Origin: Chloroflexota bacterium
Lineage (GTDB): Bacteria > Chloroflexota > Anaerolineae > Anaerolineales > Anaerolineaceae
Direction: 5' to 3'
DNA length: 64,000 bases
Assembly (NCBI GenBank): GCA_016838895.1
Contig: JAEKNU010000010.1
Span: 1-64,000 of the forward strand
Positions 19,691 through 29,860 of the stretch are shown here, piece after piece (the stretch's first letter is position 1; every line of letters begins with the position of its first letter). The notes beneath the pieces are model-generated. The model had not been told where the DNA came from, ran no database searches, and worked only from the letters and a program-made list of their open reading frames with translations. The translations under genes were made by a program, and so were the position numbers.

Positions 19691-19739
19691 GCAATCAAGT
19701 ATTAATAAATAATTAACAGGCTCAATTTGTATGAATGAC

Positions 19740-19768
19740 TTGCATGTATTTCATATCATTCATATAAT
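19740..19768 (+). promoter_or_regulatory. Sigma70-like promoter
   Basis: TTGCAT-17 nt-TATAAT immediately upstream of ATG 19779. Confidence 0.55.
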
Positions 19769-19778
19769 GAAACATATT

Positions 19779-20585
19779 ATGGATACAGAGAAGATTTCAA
19801 AGAAATATACGTTTGTTAAAATATTGCTGGCCATTGCAGCGATTGCCTTATTTGGTGTTTGGCTATGGTTTAGTCCCCCTGGTATTTTCGGAAAAGCCGA
19901 TGCCGTTGGTTATGCAGTTTGCCATCAGATTCCGGAACGTTCCTTCATCATTGGAGAACGCGTATTTCCATTATGTGCTCGCTGTTCCGGCATGTATCTG
20001 GGTGCTTTTATTGGATTTCTTTTTCAATTAAAACGTAAACGACATGGTGATTTGCCACCAAAAAAATTATGGTTTGTTTTTGGTGCCTTATTCCTGTTTT
20101 TTGCGGTTGACGGCAGCAATTCATACTTACATTTTTTCGAGAATGCGCCCTCACTCTATGAGCCCAATAATAATTTACGATTAATCAGCGGCTTAGGGCT
20201 TGGTGTGGGTATGGCAGCAGTTTTGTATCCAATTTTTCATCAAACCATGTGGAAAGATTGGATCGAACAACCTTCTTTATCATCTTACGTAGATGTTATT
20301 AAGCTGGTATTGCTAAATGCCATTATGTTTTTTGTTGTTAATTCCGGCATTATGCCGGTGATGTTCCTGATGGCATTAATCAGTACCGGTACAATTGTTT
20401 ATATGTTATCGTTAATTTACACGATCCTGGTAACCATGATTCTTAAGAAGGAAAATATATTCTCAACAATCAGTGATACCAAATGGATGGTACTAGCCGG
20501 TTTTTGTTGCGCAATCGCACAAATCGCATTGATGGACTTCATCCGCTTCAAATTAACAGGTACATGGGCCGGCTTCTCTTTTTAG
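19779..20585 (+). CDS. DUF2085 family membrane protein
   Basis: AVCHQIPERSFIIGERVFPLCARCSGMYLGAFIGF signature; multi-TM. Confidence 0.8.
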   Translation: MDTEKISKKYTFVKILLAIAAIALFGVWLWFSPPGIFGKADAVGYAVCHQIPERSFIIGERVFPLCARCSGMYLGAFIGFLFQLKRKRHGDLPPKKLWFVFGALFLFFAVDGSNSYLHFFENAPSLYEPNNNLRLISGLGLGVGMAAVLYPIFHQTMWKDWIEQPSLSSYVDVIKLVLLNAIMFFVVNSGIMPVMFLMALISTGTIVYMLSLIYTILVTMILKKENIFSTISDTKWMVLAGFCCAIAQIALMDFIRFKLTGTWAGFSF

Positions 20586-20598
20586 TATTGGAGGAAAT

Positions 20599-21165
20599 AT
20601 GGAGATTCTCAATGTTTTTACCGCTTTTGGGCTTTCTGCAAGTGCAGGCTTAAATGCTTATATCCCTCTATTGGTAGTTTCTCTTTTGGCAAAATTTACC
20701 AATTTAATCACATTAAAAACACCCTGGGATACACTAACCAGCTGGTGGATAATCGGTTTACTGATTTTCTTATCTGCGATTGAATTCTTTGCAGATAAAG
20801 CCCCTGCTATCAATCATATCAATGATATTATTCAAACTTTTGTTCGCCCAGCAGCGGGTGCAATTGCATTTGCTGCCAGTGCACATGTGCTTACTGATAT
20901 TCACCCCATACTTTCATTGGGTGCCGGGCTGCTAATCGCCGGGGGCACTCATGCCGCTAAATCATTAGCCATACGTCCCGCTGTGACCGCCACAACAGCC
21001 GGCGTAGGGAATACTCCGGTTAGTATTCTTGAAGATCTTACATCAACAGTGTTATCTGTTTTGTCGATTGTCATCCCAATCGTTGTCGCTTGTATTTTAG
21101 TTCTAGCCACAGCCTGGATTATTTTTATTATGCTAAAACGTCATCAGAAAAAAATGGCAATTTAA
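20599..21165 (+). CDS. DUF4126 family membrane protein
   Basis: GLSASAGLNAYIPLL..., THAAKSLAIRPAVTATTAGVGNTPVSILED. Confidence 0.8.
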   Translation: MEILNVFTAFGLSASAGLNAYIPLLVVSLLAKFTNLITLKTPWDTLTSWWIIGLLIFLSAIEFFADKAPAINHINDIIQTFVRPAAGAIAFAASAHVLTDIHPILSLGAGLLIAGGTHAAKSLAIRPAVTATTAGVGNTPVSILEDLTSTVLSVLSIVIPIVVACILVLATAWIIFIMLKRHQKKMAI

Positions 21166-21244
21166 ACGCAAATTTCATTTTTCCTATATAATAAAGCTAT
21201 TGGAATCATCTTTTCAATTAGATAACCACACTTGGAGGAAAAAT

Positions 21245-21505
21245 ATGAGTGATTTTGATTTGCCAGATCCCGTTGAAGGTGCCCCAGCAAGTGCATCAAA
21301 CTTTGATTTACCTGATGGTTTAGAACCAGGTCCAGGCGAAATTACCGGTGAGAAAAAAAGCAAGAAATGGATTTGGATCGTCGTTATCGCATTAGTATTA
21401 CTATTATGTTGTTGCTGTGTTGTAGGCAGCTATATGGTCATGCAATCAGCAGAGGGCATGAATTTTAATAATTTATTGAATGAATACTCAATGTTGATTC
21501 CTTAG
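21245..21505 (+). CDS. Small single-pass membrane protein
   Basis: SD GGAGG before ATG 21245; repeated FDLPD motifs; TM with CCCCC. Confidence 0.55.
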   Translation: MSDFDLPDPVEGAPASASNFDLPDGLEPGPGEITGEKKSKKWIWIVVIALVLLLCCCCVVGSYMVMQSAEGMNFNNLLNEYSMLIP

Positions 21506-21607
21506 ATACAGGAATTGATGTCGCACATTTGAACACGTTTAAATAAAATGGTAATTCTTTTTTACCATTTTTATTTTCTAAAAAAACAATTTGTGAGGAA
21601 ATCAAAT

Positions 21608-22273
21608 ATGCAAAAGAAATGGTTATACATTTTGCTAACCTTTACTATCGGCATTAGTACGATGGCTTGTTTATCCAGCTCAATTACATCAGATGCTACT
21701 GAAGATAGTGCCGCAGAACCCAAACAGCAAGTATTGCTCGAAGAGGATTTCTCAAAAGACAATACTGGATGGGATATCTACGAAGACGAAACAATTTCAA
21801 TGGCATATGAAAATGATATGTATGTTGTCGTGGATCAAGATCCACAATTCTATGCATACGGATATGCCAATAAGAATTTTGCTGACACCAGTATTGAAGT
21901 AGAGAGTACATTGCTCTCCGGACCTATGGATGTTGAATCAGGAATTATTTGCCGTAGTTCCTATGATAATTTCTATTTCGGTATCGTCAGTATTGATGGT
22001 TATTATGGGATTGTCAAAGCCATTGGGGATGATTTTTCACTCATACAAATGGATTCCATGCCTGCCAATTCTGCTATCAATCAGGGAAATGAAATGAACA
22101 AAATTCGTTTCGATTGTATTGGCAACAGTCTTTCATTATATGTCAATGGAGAACTGTTGACCTCTGTCACTGATGATGAACTCACTGATGGTGATATTGG
22201 CTTTATTGTGGGCACCTACGATGAAGGCGGTGCAAAATTCGGTTTTGATAACCTGGTTGTCACCAAACCATAG
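21608..22273 (+). CDS. Lipoprotein with LamG/DUF1080-like domain
   Basis: MACLSS lipobox; DNTGWDIYEDE..., LSLYVNGELLTSVTDDELTDGDIGFIVGTYDEGGAKFGFDNLVV. Confidence 0.7.
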   Translation: MQKKWLYILLTFTIGISTMACLSSSITSDATEDSAAEPKQQVLLEEDFSKDNTGWDIYEDETISMAYENDMYVVVDQDPQFYAYGYANKNFADTSIEVESTLLSGPMDVESGIICRSSYDNFYFGIVSIDGYYGIVKAIGDDFSLIQMDSMPANSAINQGNEMNKIRFDCIGNSLSLYVNGELLTSVTDDELTDGDIGFIVGTYDEGGAKFGFDNLVVTKP

Positions 22274-22280
22274 CGTTAAT

Positions 22281-22760
22281 TTACACTTTATTAAACCAAC
22301 CTGATAAAGGTTGAAAATTGAATTTCTCAAAAAGCAAGAGAATGTCATCAATTGATTTTCTTGCTTTTTGTTTTATTTCGGCGGGTAGATCTAATTCGGC
22401 AAATTCATCTTCATCTAATATCAGATAATGCTGATCAGCAAAAACTAAAATATCCAGTGCTAAATCACGATAGCGTATCTCGTTCTCATTTATATACGCC
22501 GGATAAGTAACATTGCAATACCACCCTTTTAACTGGTCTGTTTCTCCCTGATAAATTTCAAAAATATTGAACCATTGCATGCGATAATAGGCTTCAATGA
22601 AACGATCCCCTTTACACAACGACATACCATTGAAAACACCATCTTCACGGTTAAATCTGGCATCCATTAAAATTACATTTTTGTAATCCTTGATCAAAGT
22701 CCCTTCATAACGCCAAACTTCATTGCCAATTTCATCTTCCTTGATGATCTGCCATTGCAT
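22281..22760 (-). CDS. DUF402 family protein
   Basis: GWYCNVTYPAYINENEIRYRDLALDILVFADQHYLILDEDEF. Confidence 0.75.
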   Translation of the reverse strand: MQWQIIKEDEIGNEVWRYEGTLIKDYKNVILMDARFNREDGVFNGMSLCKGDRFIEAYYRMQWFNIFEIYQGETDQLKGWYCNVTYPAYINENEIRYRDLALDILVFADQHYLILDEDEFAELDLPAEIKQKARKSIDDILLLFEKFNFQPLSGWFNKV

Positions 22761-22762
22761 GG

Positions 22763-23812
22763 CTACTCCTTAGCTTCTGGTAAACAGATGATTGCGTCTG
22801 GCTGGATTTCATATCCTGTTTTGCTGCCTGCCTCAAATGGCTTTCTGGATAGTACTTTGATGTTCATATCTTCAATCTTCAGGCTGATCCGATACATCTC
22901 ACCGGAAAATACACAGTCCAGAATCTGTGCTTTTTGCCCGGTCCAGTGTTCTGGCTTTAATATCAAACCAGCTGGCTTTAGAATTAAACTCACCTGCTCG
23001 CCAGGCTGGAATTTGTTTTTTGAACATGCACCCAATGCGATCTGGCCCAATGCGGAATTTACGACCAGCGGAGAAACTGATGTTACCTTACCTGAAAAGC
23101 GATTGGTTAATCCTAAAAACTCGGCCACCCATTCACTTTGTGGGTTTTCATACAGTTGCTGCGGTTTCCCGGATTGAACTACTTTGCCCTCATTTAACAA
23201 CATCATACGATCCGCAATCGTATAGGCTTCTTCCTGGTCGTGAGTAACATATATTGCGGGAATACCACTTTTTCTTAATATTCTGCGCAAATCAAATATC
23301 AATTGATCTCGCAAGCCACGATCCAGGGCACCTAACGGTTCATCCAGCATTAGTAAACGAGGTTGAGGAGCCAATGCTCTGGCTAAGGCAACCCGTTGTT
23401 TCTCTCCACCGGATAAATCAGTCACACTGCGCTGCGCAAATTGGGTTAATTCAACCAGATCTAGTGCATCGGCAACTTTTTTCTGAATGATTTCCTTGGG
23501 CAGCTTCTGCATTTCCAGTCCAAAGGCTACATTCTGGGCAATACTACGATGGGGAAATAAAGCATACTCCTGAAACATTAAACCAAAATTGCGTTTATGT
23601 ACCGGTGTGTCGGCTAAATTTTGATCCTGCCAAAAAATTTGCCCCCCTTCAGCTTCTTCCAACCCGGCAATAATTTTAAGCAGCGTGCTTTTTCCACTCC
23701 CGGATGCGCCCAATAAACAAACGGTTTCATGTTGTGCTACCTCTAGAGAGATATGATCCAAAAGAATATCACCGTCATAGTATTTAACAATTTGTCGGAC
23801 AGATAACATCAA
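22763..23812 (-). CDS. thiQ: ABC transporter ATP-binding protein of the thiamine operon
   Basis: GASGSGKST, LSGGEKQRVALARALAPQPRLLMLDEP, C-terminal TOBE-like region; operon context with riboswitch. Confidence 0.75.
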   Translation of the reverse strand: MMLSVRQIVKYYDGDILLDHISLEVAQHETVCLLGASGSGKSTLLKIIAGLEEAEGGQIFWQDQNLADTPVHKRNFGLMFQEYALFPHRSIAQNVAFGLEMQKLPKEIIQKKVADALDLVELTQFAQRSVTDLSGGEKQRVALARALAPQPRLLMLDEPLGALDRGLRDQLIFDLRRILRKSGIPAIYVTHDQEEAYTIADRMMLLNEGKVVQSGKPQQLYENPQSEWVAEFLGLTNRFSGKVTSVSPLVVNSALGQIALGACSKNKFQPGEQVSLILKPAGLILKPEHWTGQKAQILDCVFSGEMYRISLKIEDMNIKVLSRKPFEAGSKTGYEIQPDAIICLPEAKE

Positions 23813-23829
23813 CTGATTCCTCTAATCTA

Positions 23830-25545
23830 TTATACTTCGCGGATCGCATTGGCCTGAACACTTTCCATCAAATAAATACTTATCCCGCAAACCACCATCA
23901 GGATATTCGCCATTGCCAAAGCCTGTCCATAATTTAACGCACCAGGTTGGGACAAGTAGCGATATATCGCTACCGGGATAGTGGGGAATTCAGGTCTGGC
24001 CAGGAACGAGGTTGCACCAAACTCACCCAGTGAGATCGTAAAAGAGAAAATGGCTGCCACAAATGCCGCCCGAGCAATGATGGGGAAATCTACATGTTGC
24101 CAAACTTTCATTGGTGCTGCACCTAATACGGCTGCTGCATTCTTCAGGGAGCGTGGTACGCTTTGTATCGCTGGCAGCAAAGTGCGAATAACAAAAGGTA
24201 AAGCAACCAGACTATGAGCGATTGGCATCAATAAAGGAAAAGATCTCACATCCAGTGGTGGTTTATTGAATACCAGGATAAATCCGAGCCCCAGTGTTAC
24301 GGCAGATGTACCCAACGGCAACATTAATATCGGATCCAATATTTTATTGACCCATATTTTTTTACTCAATGCATATGCAGCCAGCAACCCGGTAAACAAT
24401 GATATTAATATCGTCACACCTGCATACAGCATGGAATTACGAACTGCAGCGATAGGTGGCACATAAAAAATGGAACTACGTGGATTCTGAAATAAACTGG
24501 CATAATAATCAATGGTGATGCCCGTGTCAACAATGGTTCGTTGTCCCCGTTCAGCTTCAAGCCGCGTAAAAGATCGGACTGATAAAGCCGCCAGCGGCGT
24601 AACTAACAAGGTGAATAGTAAAAATACCATTATCCAGACAAACAACTTTTGACGGATCGTTCGGGCACTGCGTTGTTCTTCATCTAACACGCGAGGTTGA
24701 GTTTGATACGCGGATTTGCGAACCAATCTGGAATATACGATTGTGAGGATTAACGTAAATCCTAATTGAATAGCTGATAATAATCCGGCCAAAGGAAGAT
24801 TTAGCATGTGCATGGCCTGAATATATATCTCGACTTCCATAGTAGCATACGCTGGACCGCCCAACAGTAAAACCACACCAAAACTGGTGAAGTCGAAAAG
24901 GAAGACTAATAATGCTGCCGCCAGAATGGGTGTTTTTAATAGCGGAAAAGTTACCTTCCACCAGGTTTTCCAGGCTGATGCACCAAGTGAGCGAGCTGCA
25001 TGCTCCAATTGAGGGTCTAATTGTTCCCAGGCGCTGCCAACCATTCGTAAAATCACCGATGTATTATAAAAAATGTGTGCCAGTACAATGGCAGCTAATG
25101 TGTTCAATATGCGAATGGGTGCATCATCCAGATCAAAAAATCCCATCAAAAAGTAATTTAGTAATCCTTTCGGCCCTAACAAAGCATTGAAACTGGCTGC
25201 GACAACAACAGTAGGCATTATAAACGGAATGGTACTGGCAGCTTTTAATAACTTCTTTCCCTTGAATTTGAAGCGTGAAAAAAGAAATGCGCCTGGCAGG
25301 CCGATTAACAAAGTAAAAAACATAGAAATAAATGCTTGTGTAAATGTAAAATGGATGGATCGCCAAACCCGTTGCCAATTGGCTGAAGAAAACGGTGAAT
25401 CAAGCGCCTGTACCACTGTGATTTCGAAAATTTCCTTTAGGGGAATAAAAAAGAAAACAACAAAGAATAGAATAGGAATCACCCATAATAATCCCGCGGA
25501 CCATATGGGTGATTTCTTTTTATACTGAGGAAGTGTGCTGTTCAT
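23830..25545 (-). CDS. thiP: ABC transporter permease, duplicated permease domains (ThiP/FbpB-like)
   Basis: Two binding-protein-dependent transport domains; operon context. Confidence 0.75.
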   Translation of the reverse strand: MNSTLPQYKKKSPIWSAGLLWVIPILFFVVFFFIPLKEIFEITVVQALDSPFSSANWQRVWRSIHFTFTQAFISMFFTLLIGLPGAFLFSRFKFKGKKLLKAASTIPFIMPTVVVAASFNALLGPKGLLNYFLMGFFDLDDAPIRILNTLAAIVLAHIFYNTSVILRMVGSAWEQLDPQLEHAARSLGASAWKTWWKVTFPLLKTPILAAALLVFLFDFTSFGVVLLLGGPAYATMEVEIYIQAMHMLNLPLAGLLSAIQLGFTLILTIVYSRLVRKSAYQTQPRVLDEEQRSARTIRQKLFVWIMVFLLFTLLVTPLAALSVRSFTRLEAERGQRTIVDTGITIDYYASLFQNPRSSIFYVPPIAAVRNSMLYAGVTILISLFTGLLAAYALSKKIWVNKILDPILMLPLGTSAVTLGLGFILVFNKPPLDVRSFPLLMPIAHSLVALPFVIRTLLPAIQSVPRSLKNAAAVLGAAPMKVWQHVDFPIIARAAFVAAIFSFTISLGEFGATSFLARPEFPTIPVAIYRYLSQPGALNYGQALAMANILMVVCGISIYLMESVQANAIREV

Positions 25546-25553
25546 TCTGTTAT

Positions 25554-26624
25554 CTACCTTAGCATGGTGCTATCCCAAATCTCCAGCCAGGCTTCCCGAT
25601 TTTCTGCAATCTGATCAGGCTCCAGGTTGGCTGGCATATCAGGTGATTGTGTGTGCATGTCAAATTCTTCAGGCAGTGCTGCATTCTGATTTACTGGATT
25701 TACAAACATTTGCATTGGCAGGTCTTCTTGCATAGGAACATCCAAAGCAAAATCAACAAACTTTTCTGCCATGCTGCGGTTTTCTGTCCCTGCCAGAATA
25801 CCGATGAACTCAATTTGGCGGAAACACATTTGATCCCCCACCAAAGAGGCTGTGGGCGCTTCCGTCAACACTGTTTCAGCGAATATCACTTCCGCTGCCG
25901 GGCTCGTGCCATAAGAAACCACCATGGGTTGTGCACCTTGTCCTGAGGAGCCGCTAAAGTTCGTATAATAAGCTGTTTCCCAGTCATTGACAATGTGCAC
26001 TTCATTTGCCTTTAATGCCTCCCAAAAGGTCGGGAAATCGTCCCCATAAGCGGAAATTGTAGCCAGCAAGAACGCCAGGCCAGGCGAGGAGGTCACTGGA
26101 TTCTCAACTACCAACAAGCCTTTGTACTCTTCCAGGGTTAAGTCATCCAAGGTTTGGGGAATGGCCAGCTCATTTTCGATGAAGTAAGCTTTATCGTAAT
26201 TGATACAAACATCGCCATAATCCATAGGCAATGCCCCATTTGAAGCATCCAATTTGAACGCTTCAGGTATTTCTGCTAGTTTTGGGGAAGCATAAGGTTC
26301 AAAAATACCGGCATCTACTGCTCTGGAAAGAAAAGTATTATCTACGCCATAGAATACATCTGCAATTGGGGTATCCTTGGTTAAGACAGCGCGATTTAGC
26401 GCTGCACCGGTATCACCGCTTTTTATAAATTCAACTTTTACATTGTTTTGCGTTTCGAATTGTGCAATGACATCTTCGCTGATGGCAAAAGAATCATGAG
26501 TCATCACAGTGAGCGTTTGCACGTCAGAACTTGTTTGCTCAGTCCCTTTACAGCCACTGAGCATAAATAAGCCCACAAGAAATACTACATTGAATACGAT
26601 AAATCTTTTTTTCATTTTGAACAC
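25554..26624 (-). CDS. thiB: Thiamine ABC transporter substrate-binding lipoprotein
   Basis: MLSGCKG lipobox; LTVMTHDSFAISEDVIAQFE..., PADVFYGVDNTFL, PMDYGDVCINYDKAYF. Confidence 0.85.
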   Translation of the reverse strand: MFKMKKRFIVFNVVFLVGLFMLSGCKGTEQTSSDVQTLTVMTHDSFAISEDVIAQFETQNNVKVEFIKSGDTGAALNRAVLTKDTPIADVFYGVDNTFLSRAVDAGIFEPYASPKLAEIPEAFKLDASNGALPMDYGDVCINYDKAYFIENELAIPQTLDDLTLEEYKGLLVVENPVTSSPGLAFLLATISAYGDDFPTFWEALKANEVHIVNDWETAYYTNFSGSSGQGAQPMVVSYGTSPAAEVIFAETVLTEAPTASLVGDQMCFRQIEFIGILAGTENRSMAEKFVDFALDVPMQEDLPMQMFVNPVNQNAALPEEFDMHTQSPDMPANLEPDQIAENREAWLEIWDSTMLR

Positions 26625-26658
26625 TCCTTCATAGTTTCCGAAGTTGTGCTCGGCGAGA

Positions 26659-27309
26659 TCATTTTCCCTGGCGTGTGTGTATACACAATAAGTGTCCTCC
26701 CTTTATTTCTATCTCAGCAGTTTCTGATAACATAACATTGCTGATACCCCGGGTTTGATGGATATACAAATCTTCATCATTTAATGGATATGCCAATTGA
26801 TGCGTGCGAACTCCCTGTACAACAGGCTGCAATGGAATTAGCGAGATGATATCTCCTGGCTTGCCATCAATTATTTGTCTTCGACGAATTAAGCACACTT
26901 CCTCTTTGCCATCATCAAAACGAACATCTAAATCATGCAATCTTGGATCCAGCAAAATGAAACTATTCGCCAAAGTCTGGTCAAGCCGACCACCCAATGC
27001 AGCAACAATTCGTATTTTTGCACACTTTTCCAACAAGGCAAAAGATAAAGCCAATTCAAAATCAGTTTCATCCTTCGCAATCGGGTATTGCAAAATGCGA
27101 GTATGTTGTTCTTCCGCCCAGATTCGTTCCGTGGGAGAAATCGAATCCAGATCACCAATTAATATATCCGGGGGGATTTCAGCCAGATGGAAATAATGTA
27201 ATCCACCATCCACTGCAATTTTTAACCAGGCAGGAGTATTAAAGGATGCAAGGAAGTCAGGATCATGGAGTTCACCATTCAGCACCAAAACTGCTTGTTT
27301 ATCATCCAT
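26659..27309 (-). CDS. thiN: Thiamine pyrophosphokinase
   Basis: VDGGLHYFH, PDILIGDLDSISP, YPIAKDETDFELAL, GGRLDQTLAN; SD GAGGG upstream of ATG 27309. Confidence 0.85.
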   Translation of the reverse strand: MDDKQAVLVLNGELHDPDFLASFNTPAWLKIAVDGGLHYFHLAEIPPDILIGDLDSISPTERIWAEEQHTRILQYPIAKDETDFELALSFALLEKCAKIRIVAALGGRLDQTLANSFILLDPRLHDLDVRFDDGKEEVCLIRRRQIIDGKPGDIISLIPLQPVVQGVRTHQLAYPLNDEDLYIHQTRGISNVMLSETAEIEIKGGHLLCIHTRQGK

Positions 27310-27354
27310 AAGAAATACCCTCTGCCGTAGAGGGTATAGAAGAGACACGCCAAG

Positions 27355-27450
27355 TGTGTTTTCCCTCCGCCGGCATTATCCGGATCAGGTAATGCGGGTC
27401 GAGGATTCAAGATCCTCCTCTCAGCCTGTTTGACTCAGGCTCCCCGTAAT
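27355..27450 (-). ncRNA. TPP riboswitch (THI element)
   Basis: Minus strand: GGGGAGCC...GGCTGAGAGGAGG...GACCCGCATTACCTGATCCGGATAATGCCGGCGGAGGGAA. Confidence 0.97.
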
Positions 27451-27494
27451 GCAATATGCGCAGTATAGAAGATTATCAGATGTTTGTCAATAGA

Positions 27495-27525
27495 CAGAAA
27501 AAAACAGCCGCAAAATGCGGCTGTA
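27495..27525 (-). terminator. Rho-independent terminator
   Basis: ACAGCCGCATTTTGCGGCTGTTTTTTT on minus strand. Confidence 0.85.
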
Positions 27526-27544
27526 TCGACTTGTTTGTAAAAAT

Positions 27545-28597
27545 TTACTGTGCCTGATATTCAATAACTGCATACTCAGGACAATCCCAAATGGTCAATT
27601 CAAATGTACCAGTACCATTTGCAGGCAATGAGTCTTCCTCAATAAATCCCCATTCAGCTGCAACCAATTTTCCATTCTCATCATACAAACTGGCAACAAT
27701 GTTTACATAGGTATGTTCGATATCAGTTTCATTTTTCACAGTACCGGTGAAAATAACACTGTAATCATCCTGTGTTACCTCAACACCACCTACAGTAATC
27801 ATGGGAGCATCTTCAGCAGCAATTGAACTTTGAACAATTAATGCATACTCTGTATCCGATCCCCAATTCTGACTCATATACATCTTAAACGGCGATTTTC
27901 CACCAGCAGGAATGATATCCAGCATGGAATACGTACTCACTACATCAATTAAGATGTCGTTTTGATCGTATAAACTGCTGGCTACATGTACCCACTCCAT
28001 GGGTTGATCAGAGGTGTTTTCAATTTCGCCAATGATGGTCATGTTATATTCATCCAGAATAGCAGTATCATATACAATTTCTAATCCTGAAGGGATCTCT
28101 TCATCAGATTCATACCATTCATCCACAACAATTTCATAGCTTGCAAAATTATTCAGATTTTCAGAGCTAAAATAAAATGGAACATCTTTTCCAGGAGGTA
28201 AAAGAGATAACTGTGGATAAATCGACTCAGTGGCAATGATTTTGCCATCACCATCAAATAAAATCATTGAAATATCTACACTGGAAACAACAACGTCCAT
28301 ATTATTGCGGACGTGCCCTACAAAGGTTACCCAGCCGTCCGAATCATAATGGTTGACATTATATACTTCTATATCTCCGCCTGTTGTCCCATTTTTAATG
28401 GCAGGTTCAGGCGCTTCATTTTCCATGGGCACTGGTTCTTCAATTTTTTCAGCAGGTTGGATATCAACAGTACTTACCTCATTCTCTGTATTTTCCGGTA
28501 GAAAATTTTTCAAACCGGGTGCCCCACAAGTACACGACATTGTAAATATGATTATTAATGGAAGAAAAATCAATCGTTTTTTTTCTCTTTTCATCAT
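27545..28597 (-). CDS. FxLYD-repeat lipoprotein
   Basis: TMSCTC lipobox; three repeats of V..VxASLYDENGxL... / SSLYDQNDIL type. Confidence 0.75.
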   Translation of the reverse strand: MMKREKKRLIFLPLIIIFTMSCTCGAPGLKNFLPENTENEVSTVDIQPAEKIEEPVPMENEAPEPAIKNGTTGGDIEVYNVNHYDSDGWVTFVGHVRNNMDVVVSSVDISMILFDGDGKIIATESIYPQLSLLPPGKDVPFYFSSENLNNFASYEIVVDEWYESDEEIPSGLEIVYDTAILDEYNMTIIGEIENTSDQPMEWVHVASSLYDQNDILIDVVSTYSMLDIIPAGGKSPFKMYMSQNWGSDTEYALIVQSSIAAEDAPMITVGGVEVTQDDYSVIFTGTVKNETDIEHTYVNIVASLYDENGKLVAAEWGFIEEDSLPANGTGTFELTIWDCPEYAVIEYQAQ

Positions 28598-28657
28598 AAT
28601 TTTCCTTTATAAAATTATGTTACCCGAAGAGAATTAAATTCCCCTGGAAATTTTATA

Positions 28658-29449
28658 TCAGCGTACGCGGCGAATCCACTTATCTTTCAGGGTAATATTT
28701 CGTGGACTTACCTCTTTTTCCAGCATCAGGAAATCCACCAACAATCTGGAAAATTTACTACTATCTTCCAGCATGGGATAATGCCCACCTCCCTCAATTA
28801 ATATGCCGTGCATATGATCTTCTAGTACAAGAAATCGTCGTTCTGATGGACTTACAATTGCCTGATCCTGGACACCATGTACAAATAAACTACGATGTTG
28901 ACCAACTTTCCATAAATTGATCAAATCCATCTGCTTTACTTCCTGCAATGAGACCCGTAACGATTGCAGATCGATTTTGTGTATTTCTTCCAATACAAAG
29001 TGAGCATCTTCATCTTTATCCAACAACCAATTTACTAAGTCATATGGTGTATCTTCAAACAAGCGCTCATTTAATGAAGTGTCAGACATCGGACAAGAGA
29101 CTAAAAACAAACGATCAACACTATGATAATATTGCTTGGCAAAATTCATGGCGATTACAGCACCAAGACCATGCCCCACTATAGCCACTTTTTCAAGCTT
29201 CATTTGAGTTAAGAATTTAGCAATTAATCTTGTCTGATCCTGAATACTATAAGCACGTTTGTTCCTGGCTGTATCTCCGAACCCCCACAAATCAACTGCA
29301 ATCGTCTTATAATTTAATGATGAAACAATCTGCATGGCTGGCATCCAGTATCGCCAGGTACCTAACCAATCATGAAGAAATAAAACAGGGCGACCGTGAC
29401 CCATCACTTCATAATGGCATACTTCATTATCGATGACAACTCCACTCAT
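28658..29449 (-). CDS. Alpha/beta hydrolase
   Basis: VLFLHDWLGTWRYW, VGHGLGAVIAM, C-terminal GGGHYPMLE. Confidence 0.9.
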   Translation of the reverse strand: MSGVVIDNEVCHYEVMGHGRPVLFLHDWLGTWRYWMPAMQIVSSLNYKTIAVDLWGFGDTARNKRAYSIQDQTRLIAKFLTQMKLEKVAIVGHGLGAVIAMNFAKQYYHSVDRLFLVSCPMSDTSLNERLFEDTPYDLVNWLLDKDEDAHFVLEEIHKIDLQSLRVSLQEVKQMDLINLWKVGQHRSLFVHGVQDQAIVSPSERRFLVLEDHMHGILIEGGGHYPMLEDSSKFSRLLVDFLMLEKEVSPRNITLKDKWIRRVR

Positions 29450-29832
29450 AGTACACTCCCTGCTCCATTTGTATTAACCAATTCATTTATTTTTGATATC
29501 AGGTATAAAAAGTCAAACGGTTTTTCAATCACTGTGTCTACACCTAATGAGCGACTTGTAGCAAGCTCTGATTGCTCAATTTTTGCAGAAATAAAAATCA
29601 CTGGTGTCTGTTTTATGGATGGGGTTTGACGGATTTTTTCGCAAACTTCAAATCCGTTCAGATGTGGCATAGTAATATCCAGTAAAACAATATCAGGATT
29701 TTCTTGTATTGTCTTATCCAGGGCATCCTGCCCATCAAATGCTTCAACAACTTCCATTTGTTGAAGCCGTAAAGCCATTGCAATCAGCTTACGAATGTCA
29801 ACATCATCTTCGGCAACCAATACAACGGTCAT
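29446..29832 (-). CDS. Single-domain response regulator
   Basis: VAEDDVDIRKL, DIVLLDITMPHLNGFEVCEKIR, EKPFDF. Confidence 0.9.
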   Translation of the reverse strand: MTVVLVAEDDVDIRKLIAMALRLQQMEVVEAFDGQDALDKTIQENPDIVLLDITMPHLNGFEVCEKIRQTPSIKQTPVIFISAKIEQSELATSRSLGVDTVIEKPFDFLYLISKINELVNTNGAGSVL

Positions 29833-29860
29833 TTTTCCAGCCTTGGATCATTGTGTAGTG

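Noticed and set aside
22755-23177. 140-aa plus-strand ORF
   Set aside because: Antisense to the thiamine ABC ATPase gene.
26804-27196. 130-aa plus-strand ORF
   Set aside because: Antisense to thiN.
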